Assembly (NCBI RefSeq): GCF_001682385.1 | Contig: NZ_CP016210.1 | Coordinates: forward strand, 1,860,001-1,924,000 | Source: Azoarcus olearius | GTDB taxonomy: Bacteria; Pseudomonadota; Gammaproteobacteria; Burkholderiales; Rhodocyclaceae | Length of the DNA: 64,000 bases | Direction: 5' to 3' | Shown here: positions 43,354 through 49,757 of the stretch, in pieces | Numbering within the stretch: the stretch's first letter is position 1 | Layout of the letters: each line of letters starts with the position of its first letter | The notes under the pieces: model-generated | The model's input: only the letters and a program-made list of their open reading frames with translations | Told to the model about the DNA's origin: nothing | Databases searched by the model: none | Made by a program: the position numbers and the translations under genes

Positions 43354-43704
43354 TTACGCCAAATCCGTTGAATCGTCGTGGAACGAGGGGCGATTACTCG
43401 CCGGGTTACACAGGTTCTCGGAAAGCGCTGCTGCTGCGCCATTTCCGACGGATTCAACATCTGATGAGTGTGGTTTGATGCGCTTCGCCGACACGCGCAC
43501 AGCAGGCTTTCGGCGCTCGAACGTACACCACCGGTGCACCGTCCCAGGGTGCGGGCCGTCCAGACGGGCCGCGATGGCGCGAATGGTCCAGCCCTCGGCG
43601 CGCAACGCCCGCGCCAGCGCGACGACGGTGTCGGAGTATCGACACATCGGCTGTGATTCCCCGCACAGCATGCCTCGGGCGTTGGTAGTCCGGAGCACGA
43701 TCAC
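43354..43704 (-). CDS. Small helix-turn-helix protein of the element
   Basis: A protein of up to 116 residues. The segment DTVVALARALRAEGWTIRAI and AARLDGPHPGTVHRWC reads as a helix-turn-helix like those of transposase or resolvase DNA-binding ends. The C-terminus is polar and probably disordered. The real start may be ATG 43647 (MCRYSDTVV), since the residues before it are unlike a domain. It lies next to the iteron array, so it may bind there. Confidence 0.6.
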   Translation of the reverse strand: MIVLRTTNARGMLCGESQPMCRYSDTVVALARALRAEGWTIRAIAARLDGPHPGTVHRWCTFERRKPAVRVSAKRIKPHSSDVESVGNGAAAALSENLCNPASNRPSFHDDSTDLA

Positions 43705-43831
43705 GTTGCCGCTCCTTGCGCGTTCGACGCATTGGAGGCGCTGACGGGGGGAGCGCGCTTTGTTTCAGGCACGCCCACACACAACCGTTCTTTGCCTTCT
43801 TCGTTCCTCTCCCACCAGCCGCGGACAGCCA

Positions 43832-43988
43832 GGGGGACATAGGACAAACCTAAGGGTTTTGTCCTGTCCTGTCCCCCTACTGGCCGGGACACGGAGGGAC
43901 ATGTCCCCCTTTTGTCCCCCTTGTCCCCCTCTGCCCATTCCAGAGGGACACAAAGGGACATGTCCCCCTGCTGTCCCCCCTGTCCCCC
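43832..43988. repeat. TGTCCCCC iteron array, candidate replication origin
   Basis: Seven direct copies of TGTCCCCC start at 43870, 43902, 43913, 43922, 43961, 43972 and 43981. The copies at 43902/13/22 and 43961/72/81 have the same 11- and 9-bp steps, so a composite unit is duplicated 59 bp apart. Each unit begins with the perfect palindrome GGGACATGTCCC (43896-43907 and 43955-43966). An inverted copy GGGGGACA is at 43832-43839. The array lies directly after the primase/helicase gene, the usual place for an initiator-recognised origin in replicating satellites. Confidence 0.7.
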
Positions 43989-44005
43989 TACGCGTGCAAC
44001 TTCTC

Positions 44006-46384
44006 TCATGCTCCACCTCGCAGCCAGCACATGTCCTTCCACACCTTCACGATGCCATCGGCGACCAGCCTTTCCCGCCCACGCTTGAACGCCTTCTTTT
44101 TTGCCTCGCCATCGCCGTCGGAGATCCCCATGTCGTAGGCCATACCCCGCCAGTCGTCCAGGTGGACGGCGGCCTCGGGTGCCGGGCAGTTGAGCGCGTT
44201 GGATGCCTCACCAGCGAAAGCGGCGTCGAGCATACGGCTGGTCTTCATGTCGGCCAGCGCTGCATCAAGCGCGCGGTAGGCAACGCTGACTGCGCCAGTT
44301 AGCGGCTTGCGACCGATAGGCGACGGATCGGTGGAGTCAGACTGCACGGCCAGCACCGTGACCACCGGTTCGCCGAAGTTGTCCTCCATCCCCGGCAGCT
44401 CGAATCGCTCAAGCTCGAATCGAATCGGCTTGAAGCCGGGGCCGCGAAACTTCGTGCGGTGAAAGAACTCGACCTGTCCGCGTTCTTGCCAGGCGCACAG
44501 CTCGCCGTCGATCGAGCCGGAAAACGCGCCGCCACCTCGCGGTTGCAGGTTGTCGCGCGTGGCTTCCTTGGTGGGGTGCATCAGGGCGACGGTGGCCGGA
44601 TTGCCCAGCGGCTCCATCAGATCGCGCATGGCCATGGCCAGCTTGTGCATCTCCCGGTTGTCGTTTTCCTCTTCGGCCGACGAGTGCGCCGGACCGGTGT
44701 CGATTACGGCCATACCGAACGGGCCGAAAGCGCTGGCCTCTTTCACAAACCGCTTCAGCTCGACATCGTTGTCCAGGGCGAACGGTCGGCGGGTGAAGAA
44801 GATCTGGCCCGAGAGTTCGCTCGGAGGCATGCCGAACTTCAGCGCGGCAGCCGTGATGCGCAGTTGCACGTCGGCGGGGTTTTCGCCGCAGAGATACAGG
44901 ACGCGCTGACGCTCGACCTGGTGGCCGCCCAACTCGCGCCCCGTGGCAACGTGCATGGCCACGGTAATCATCAAAGCAGTCTTGCCGTGGCCCCACTTTG
45001 CCGTCAGCGCGTACAGGCAGCCCTTCTGTAGCACACGGTGCCAGACGTAGCTCGGAGGCTCCATGGCGCGGGTGAACTCGGTGTAAGGCACCACGTTGCC
45101 GCCCAAGCCAGCCGCATCCATTTCTCGCCATGCGGCCTTGGCCTTCGCGCGCCAGCTTTCGTCTGTCCTCAGCACCCCCTGCAGTTCGTCCTGCTCGTCG
45201 GCCCACTTAAATATGGACGTGTACGTGATGTCGCGGGCGCTTTCCCGGTCCCACTTCGTGTCGTCGGGCTCCTTCACGCACCAGTTGACGCCGTGGGTCT
45301 GACTCCAGCCCTCGATCAGCGCACGGGCACGGTCCTCGTACTCCGTGCCCTTGAAGCACACCATGGCCAGGAACGTCTCGTTCCAAGGGCCGCGCGCAAC
45401 GGCGCGATCCTTGATTGCCTCCAGCGCATACTCGAGGTCGTGCAAGGTGCGGTCATTCGCCTTGCTGATGGTGATGGTGCGCTCGAAGTCGCGATCATCG
45501 TCCTGCGCCTGGGCCGCGCGCTCGGTGGTCGCGGTCTTGACCGTCTCTCCAGGCTTGCCAATAGGTTCCCAGTCAACCCCACAAGCAGCCTGTATGTCGA
45601 TGGGTACGCCGGGCACGGATTCGAATCGGTACTCGACCCCCTTAACCTTTCCGTAGAAGTAGGAGCGCGTGGTCTCCCAGCTTTCGGAGGCCAGGATGCC
45701 GCCCAGCGCCCCATTTACGAGGTCGAGGTATTCCACATACTCGTCCGGCGTCACAGGGCTGCCCAGTTGTGCGACTACGCGCCATCGGGGTTCGTCATGG
45801 CGATGGCTTGCCGTCGTGTAAACCGCAGCAGAAATGCCTGCGCTGGCCAATCGGGCAACGGCCTCGTCAACCGTAACCAGGCCGCCGTCATAGTCGCCTA
45901 CAACTGCGGTCATGTTTTCCGGCACGGTCCCCATCACGCGCGAGTTGTTGGGCAGTTTGGAGAGCTTCACCAGGGGCATGCACACCTTGCTGGGGTACTC
46001 CCTTGGGTTCGCAAGCACATCGCAGAGCTTCTCCCACGTCACGTCGTGCCGCTTGCCGGCGGTCTCCTTTTTGTTGGCGAAGCGCGTAATCGTGACCAAG
46101 GGGTTCTGTGCGTCGCATATGACCTGGGCCACTTGGCGCTGCACCTGAGCCACTAAGCTCTCGAACTCCTCCGGCCTTGCCGGCTCGCACAGGTAATCGT
46201 CAAGGGACTCCCCGTCGTGTCCGTGAGCATCTGCTAAGTCGGTATCCTTCATCTCGTCATTGATTCCGTATGTGCCGGCGCTGGTCACGCCGTGCTGCTG
46301 GTCTTGAATGCCGCCTCCGGGCGGCATTTCTTTTTGCGCTGCTCCGCTGTGCATCAGCGCGATAAAGCTCATATCCCGGTTCAT
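44006..46384 (-). CDS. Primase/RepA-like helicase, replication initiator
   Basis: A protein of about 792 residues. The N-terminal half (from about 60 to 330) resembles the primase-type domain of satellite and plasmid Rep proteins, with VVGDYDGGLVTVDEAVARLA and AVYTTASHRHDEPRWRVV. The C-terminal half is a RecA-like hexameric helicase with Walker A ALTAKWGHGKTAL, then FGMAVIDTGPAHS and VALMHPTKEATRDN. A winged-helix-like end follows. I chose ATG 46384, 11 bp after the alpA stop; 46462 would overlap alpA. It probably starts and drives replication of the excised element from the adjacent iterons. Confidence 0.82.
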   Translation of the reverse strand: MNRDMSFIALMHSGAAQKEMPPGGGIQDQQHGVTSAGTYGINDEMKDTDLADAHGHDGESLDDYLCEPARPEEFESLVAQVQRQVAQVICDAQNPLVTITRFANKKETAGKRHDVTWEKLCDVLANPREYPSKVCMPLVKLSKLPNNSRVMGTVPENMTAVVGDYDGGLVTVDEAVARLASAGISAAVYTTASHRHDEPRWRVVAQLGSPVTPDEYVEYLDLVNGALGGILASESWETTRSYFYGKVKGVEYRFESVPGVPIDIQAACGVDWEPIGKPGETVKTATTERAAQAQDDDRDFERTITISKANDRTLHDLEYALEAIKDRAVARGPWNETFLAMVCFKGTEYEDRARALIEGWSQTHGVNWCVKEPDDTKWDRESARDITYTSIFKWADEQDELQGVLRTDESWRAKAKAAWREMDAAGLGGNVVPYTEFTRAMEPPSYVWHRVLQKGCLYALTAKWGHGKTALMITVAMHVATGRELGGHQVERQRVLYLCGENPADVQLRITAAALKFGMPPSELSGQIFFTRRPFALDNDVELKRFVKEASAFGPFGMAVIDTGPAHSSAEEENDNREMHKLAMAMRDLMEPLGNPATVALMHPTKEATRDNLQPRGGGAFSGSIDGELCAWQERGQVEFFHRTKFRGPGFKPIRFELERFELPGMEDNFGEPVVTVLAVQSDSTDPSPIGRKPLTGAVSVAYRALDAALADMKTSRMLDAAFAGEASNALNCPAPEAAVHLDDWRGMAYDMGISDGDGEAKKKAFKRGRERLVADGIVKVWKDMCWLRGGA

Positions 46385-46394
46385 CGGTGGGCTC

Positions 46395-46613
46395 TCATGC
46401 GTGAGGCGCGGCTTTGCGCCCGGCAAACTCCACCGGTGGGAGCGACGCCATCCACGCGTCAATTTCGGAGGCCAACCAGACGAGGCGGCGGCCAGGTTTC
46501 CGCGGCGCGGGGAACGTTCCTTTTTCCACGCTTGCGTAAATCGACGACCGTGGTCTGGTCGTGATCTTCATCACCTCGGGGAGAGTTAGCAGTCGGTCAT
46601 TTGGCGTATTCAT
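46395..46613 (-). CDS. alpA: AlpA-family regulator/excisionase
   Basis: A 72-residue AlpA/excisionase-type winged helix protein: DRLLTLPEVMKITTRPRSSI and a beta-wing FPAPRKPGRRLVWLASEIDA are the family hallmarks. In P4-like elements and Gram-negative phage-inducible islands AlpA activates integrase expression and excision. GGAG precedes ATG 46613. It lies directly upstream of the primase gene, the order seen in many satellites. Confidence 0.9.
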   Translation of the reverse strand: MNTPNDRLLTLPEVMKITTRPRSSIYASVEKGTFPAPRKPGRRLVWLASEIDAWMASLPPVEFAGRKAAPHA

Positions 46614-46782
46614 TTCGGGCTCCTTGTAGGTGAACACGCCTAGATGTTGCTGCACTTCCTGGCGCACACGGATACGCCCCCGGATACTCCTAAATCGCTG
46701 ATTAGCAACTGCTCAATCCCGAAAATGGAGACGCCCGAACGGCCCCCCGGCCGGGCGCCTGAACGCTGTCGGTGCCGTGCTT

Positions 46783-47112
46783 TCACCGCATGGCCGCGTT
46801 GATGAACGCCTGCAGCCTCGCGCCGACATCATCTGCTACGGCCAACACAGCAGCAGTCGACGTCCCCCCTCTCGATGTCGTCAGCGACGTTCCGGGTCGT
46901 ACCCATGCGACGGGCGTCTGCGCCCGCCGCCGGCCAGCAACCACATGCGCAATGCACGACTTGCTGCATTCCATTCGCATTGCAATCTGAGAGAGCGTGA
47001 GACCGGATTCCCGAAGCTCGTGGACAAGATCCACGTCCCGGTCTGTCAGCACCGCCCGAGGATGGGACATACCGACGCGGCGCCCGCCCTCATTGACAGT
47101 CTTCGCTTCCAT
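46783..47112 (-). CDS. Small helix-turn-helix protein
   Basis: A 109-residue protein. VLTDRDVDLVHELRESGLTL and SQIAMRMECSKSCIAHVVAG form a clear helix-turn-helix of the resolvase/Hin type. The C-terminal half is Ala/Gly-rich. The start overlaps the previous stop (ATGA); ATG 47070 is an alternative. It probably regulates the early operon. Confidence 0.65.
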   Translation of the reverse strand: MEAKTVNEGGRRVGMSHPRAVLTDRDVDLVHELRESGLTLSQIAMRMECSKSCIAHVVAGRRRAQTPVAWVRPGTSLTTSRGGTSTAAVLAVADDVGARLQAFINAAMR

Positions 47113-47306
47113 CAGCAGCCCCCTTCAGAGACTCCGCGGGCACTCCACAGTGGCGCTCCATGCAGAGTGCGTGCATCCGCCGGGCCGAGGGTGCCGACCT
47201 GCTGGGCGAGCGGGATGTCTTCGAGGGGAATGCCGAGCGCGGCCGCGACAGCCGTGGCATCCATGTAGCAATGCTGCTGATCTCCGCGGGGGCACAGATC
47301 GTTCAC
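47112..47306 (-). CDS. Small uncharacterised element protein
   Basis: A 64-residue protein that shares 4-bp ATGA overlaps with both neighbours, which is the main sign that it is translated. It contains AVAAALGIPLEDIPLAQQVG and no known motif. Confidence 0.5.
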   Translation of the reverse strand: MNDLCPRGDQQHCYMDATAVAAALGIPLEDIPLAQQVGTLGPADARTLHGAPLWSARGVSEGGC

Positions 47307-47530
47307 GGAAGCACCTTGAGTAACCCGACCGCGGCAACCAGCATGCCTCCGATCTTGATGAGCAAGCTGTTCTCGAACCGGTGAAGAGCCGTCTCGATGT
47401 CCGTCGAGGTGGCCAGGTTCTCCGAGGCTTCGGTTGCGGCGATTACGAGTTCCTGCGCCAGCTTTTCGGACATCCCGGCGTCGATCAGCCGACGGGTGAA
47501 ACGGTAGGTGTCAAACGGCACCGTGCTCAT
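47303..47530 (-). CDS. Small coiled-coil membrane protein
   Basis: A 75-residue protein with a helical, probably coiled-coil N-terminal part (FTRRLIDAGMSEKLAQELVI, then ATEASENLATSTDIETALHR) and a C-terminal membrane helix (LLIKIGGMLVAAVGLLKVLP). This layout resembles DUF1640/CCDC90-type proteins found in prophages. Its start overlaps the previous stop. Function unknown; it would be anchored in the inner membrane with the coil in the cytoplasm. Confidence 0.6.
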   Translation of the reverse strand: MSTVPFDTYRFTRRLIDAGMSEKLAQELVIAATEASENLATSTDIETALHRFENSLLIKIGGMLVAAVGLLKVLP

Positions 47531-47763
47531 GCTGCCACCGCCTTGCCCGCCTGCTCAGTGAGCCAGGCCTCGTAGCGACTCTTGGAGATCAACAGCTTGC
47601 GTCCGACCTGTACGCAGCAGGTAGCGAGGCCGTTCTTGTGGCGGTTGCGAAGTTGCCAGCGCAGTGTGTCTACGCTGAGGATCTTGGAGTTCTCTGCGGC
47701 GAACTCGGGCACCGGGTAGAGATCCTCGAGCGAGATGGTCGTCGGTTGTGTGTGGTGGGGCAT
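47527..47763 (-). CDS. Excisionase-like winged-helix DNA-binding protein
   Basis: A 78-residue basic protein: SVDTLRWQLRNRHKNGLATC then VQVGRKLLISKSRYEAWLTE is the helix-then-wing pattern of excisionase/MerR-like proteins. I chose ATG 47763, preceded by GAGGTGA, over ATG 47808. It is the first gene of the early operon, just after the integrase operon's terminator, a common place for a control protein. It could act with AlpA as a second directionality factor. Confidence 0.65.
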   Translation of the reverse strand: MPHHTQPTTISLEDLYPVPEFAAENSKILSVDTLRWQLRNRHKNGLATCCVQVGRKLLISKSRYEAWLTEQAGKAVAA

Positions 47764-47857
47764 CACTTCACCTCGTTGCGTTGTGTGGTGAAGCGAACTA
47801 TCGGCCAAGCCTCTGCACGAAGTCGTCCGCGAATTTTTGTGCAGATTCGCCAGGGCA

Positions 47858-47883
47858 AAAATAAAAAGCCGGGTTGCCCCGGC
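47858..47883 (-). terminator. Rho-independent terminator of the integrase operon
   Basis: On the minus strand GCCGGG (47883-47878) pairs with CCCGGC (47873-47868) across a 4-base loop, followed by TTTTTATTTTT. It begins at the base after the stop codon of the 129-residue gene, so int transcription ends here and does not run into the early operon. Confidence 0.88.
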
Positions 47884-48273
47884 CTACCGTTTTTTCTTCA
47901 GCTTGCGCTTGATGTATTCGATCTGGCGCATCACCTTGTATCGCGATGCGCCTCTTACATCGCACAGCAGATCCGCCACGGCGGCCAACTGGCTCGGTGT
48001 CGCTTCCGGGATCGCGGCGACGAGTCCCCGAAGGTCAGCGTTCTTGTCGATTGGCCCCTCTAGGCCAAGAGCGGCCCGCGCGTTCTCCCTGGCGCGGTTG
48101 GCCGGAATCTCGGGGTTTATGACTTTGGCAACTACCTGAGTTGCGACCGATCGCGCCCACGCCGCGGCCGTGGCATCGTCAACGGTGCCGGCGTCGATTG
48201 CGCGCCATAGCGCCGCCGCTGCGGTTGCGTCACCGGCGAGTGCGAGGGCGAGCAGTTCAGCATGCGTGCTCAT
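47884..48273 (-). CDS. Uncharacterised protein coupled to the integrase
   Basis: A 129-residue, Ala-rich helical protein (ALAGDATAAAALWRAIDAGT) ending in a strongly basic tail (YKVMRQIEYIKRKLKKKR). Its start overlaps the integrase stop as ATGA, so the two are co-translated and may act together at the att sites. No family recognised. Confidence 0.6.
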   Translation of the reverse strand: MSTHAELLALALAGDATAAAALWRAIDAGTVDDATAAAWARSVATQVVAKVINPEIPANRARENARAALGLEGPIDKNADLRGLVAAIPEATPSQLAAVADLLCDVRGASRYKVMRQIEYIKRKLKKKR

Positions 48274-49403
48274 GCTTCCCCTCGCTCGTCGTCGACCAAT
48301 AGCTTCTGTGCGAGATCGACGGCATCCGCCGCAGCTAAGTGCGTGTATCGCTTCAGCATCGCGAGCGTTTTGTGACCTGTGATGTTTGCGGTCTGTGCGA
48401 TGTTCGCGCCTTTCTTCAGAAGCTTGGTAGCCACAGTGTGACGCGTCGTATGCAAATACACCCGGTCCAGGGGGTCATCGCGGTCGTTCAGCAGGCCGGC
48501 GCGCTGTCGCACGGCCTTCCAGGTTTCTTCGACCGGTTTGGGACGCTCTGGCCGCCGTGGGTCGAAGAACACGAAGTCGCTGCCCAAGGGCCGCACCTTC
48601 TGCGCTTCGAGCAATGCGGTCTTGACGTCGGTGACCAGGGGCAACGCGCGGGGGTCGTCGTTCTTCGTCTTCGGGATGACAGCGACGGACTCGTCCAGGT
48701 TGATGTCCTTCCACCGCAACTTCAGCACCTCAGACTTGCGGGCGCCGGTGGTGAGGAAGATGCGAAGGAATAGCCACATCATCGGCCAGCGTGCTTCCCT
48801 GGCCGCCTCATAGAGCCGGTCCTCCTCGGCAGGGGTGAGAATGCGCCGCCGTCCGCCGCTCTCCTTCAACTTCTTGACCTTGCCGGCCTTGAGCGGATGG
48901 ACGTCGATGATCTCGTGGTTGATCGCGTAGTTGAAAACGCTCGACAAACTGGCGAGGTAGCGGTTAACCGTTGCCGGCGTCACGGTCTGGCCGGTCTCCT
49001 TCACGCCCTCGTGAGCGCGTCGCATCGCCGGCTTGTTCTGCAGTCGGGCCACCGCGGCGTTGATATCGCCCCGCGAGATCTCGCCGGTCTTCATGCAGCC
49101 GAACTGTTCGCGCCAGAACTCAAGATGCGAAGCCGACCAGAATTTGGTCCCCCGGACTGGCGGCGCCTTCACGAAGTCCTCGATGAGGTCAGCAAAGGTC
49201 GGCCCGCGGGTTCTGCCGAGCTGCTGGAGTGCCGCGTCGGACTCGTTTTCGCGCAGCCAGTCCTTGGCCGACGTCTTTGTGGGAAAGACTTTTGACTTGC
49301 TCACCGGCTTGCCGTTGACCTGGCGTCGGATAAAAGCACGGTAGCTGGTGACGACCTTGCCGGTCGCACTGTCGATCTTCTTGGTGACGGTGATGGAACC
49401 CAT
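48270..49403 (-). CDS. int: Tyrosine-type site-specific integrase
   Basis: A 377-residue phage integrase. An N-terminal arm-binding domain (about 1-60) and SAM-like core-binding domain (about 68-165) precede the catalytic domain. The active-site set is complete: Arg222 (TTGARKSEVLKLRW), His318 and Arg321 (HTTRH), His344 (ITGHK) and the nucleophile Tyr353 (KRYTHL). It begins 90 bp from the right att core, as expected for an integrase that recombines at the anticodon loop of tRNA-Leu(UAA). Confidence 0.95.
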   Translation of the reverse strand: MGSITVTKKIDSATGKVVTSYRAFIRRQVNGKPVSKSKVFPTKTSAKDWLRENESDAALQQLGRTRGPTFADLIEDFVKAPPVRGTKFWSASHLEFWREQFGCMKTGEISRGDINAAVARLQNKPAMRRAHEGVKETGQTVTPATVNRYLASLSSVFNYAINHEIIDVHPLKAGKVKKLKESGGRRRILTPAEEDRLYEAAREARWPMMWLFLRIFLTTGARKSEVLKLRWKDINLDESVAVIPKTKNDDPRALPLVTDVKTALLEAQKVRPLGSDFVFFDPRRPERPKPVEETWKAVRQRAGLLNDRDDPLDRVYLHTTRHTVATKLLKKGANIAQTANITGHKTLAMLKRYTHLAAADAVDLAQKLLVDDERGEA

Positions 49404-49492
49404 GCCAATCCTCCATGCGTAGTTTACCGATCGGATTACGCAGATTTACACACTGCGCCTGCAAAACCCGCATCAATGCTACGACTCTAGAC

Positions 49493-49533
49493 GATTTTAA
49501 GTCCGCTATGGTTACCGATTTCATCACCCGGGC
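49493..49533 (-). pseudogene. 5' half of the disrupted host tRNA-Leu(UAA), right att site
   Basis: On the minus strand from 49533 it reads the acceptor strand GCCCGGG, a D arm with stem ATG/CAT, the anticodon stem half GCGGA and the loop core GACTTAAAATC. The sequence then turns into element DNA (GTCTAGAG), not the expected TCCGC, so this copy cannot fold as a tRNA. A TACAAT -10 (49549-49544) still stands in front, so a chimeric RNA may be made. Confidence 0.92.
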
Positions 49534-49757
49534 GGGGCGGCGAATTGTACCGCCCCTCCGGTGCGGCCGCATCCGCCGGGCGACCCCTGTAGGCAATCTT
49601 CCCTTGGTCCTTTGGCATAGATGAAACTATCATCATGCTGACTGGATTCGCGCTGGCATATCGGCGTATCCACGCGCGAACGGCGCATCCCGGGGCGGTG
49701 CAAGCAGATCCGCAGCGGCCGCTGGCCTCCACAACGAAAGATAGATAACCGATTTCC
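49534..49757. promoter_or_regulatory. Upstream region of tRNA-Leu remnant and autotransporter
   Basis: A gap of 224 bp between the divergent tRNA remnant and the autotransporter gene. It holds the tRNA -10 TACAAT on the minus strand. I could not identify a convincing promoter or Shine-Dalgarno sequence for the autotransporter. Confidence 0.4.

Larger units (their letters stand above)
35133..49503. mobile_element. Integrated satellite-like element in tRNA-Leu(UAA)
   Basis: The element is bounded by two copies of GATTTTAAGTC (35133-35143 and 49493-49503), one unit length being 14,360 bp. A tyrosine integrase lies at the right end and nearly all genes run on the minus strand toward a terminase pair. 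Contents: a replacement tRNA-Leu(UAA), SRAP protein, SOS-box gene, two lipoproteins, a broken XRE gene, TerL and a TerS-like gene, about ten small genes, an iteron origin, a primase/helicase, AlpA, small DNA-binding proteins and the integrase. I see no portal, capsid, tail or lysis gene. It is either a phage satellite or a prophage that lost its structural genes. Confidence 0.88.

Noticed and set aside
43832-43988. CRISPR array
   Set aside because: Repeats are only 8 bp with 9- to 39-bp steps and no unique spacers; no cas gene is present.
43701-44042. A 113-codon minus-strand frame through the TGTCCCCC array
   Set aside because: Its residues (GDKGDK, GGQGGQQGD) only mirror the DNA repeats. 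It is better explained as an origin crossed by a chance frame, although a start-stop overlap with the next frame exists.
46668-46782. GC-rich inverted repeat (GCCCGG...CGGGC) between the HTH gene and alpA as a terminator
   Set aside because: The stem is short and no T run follows, so I did not call it.
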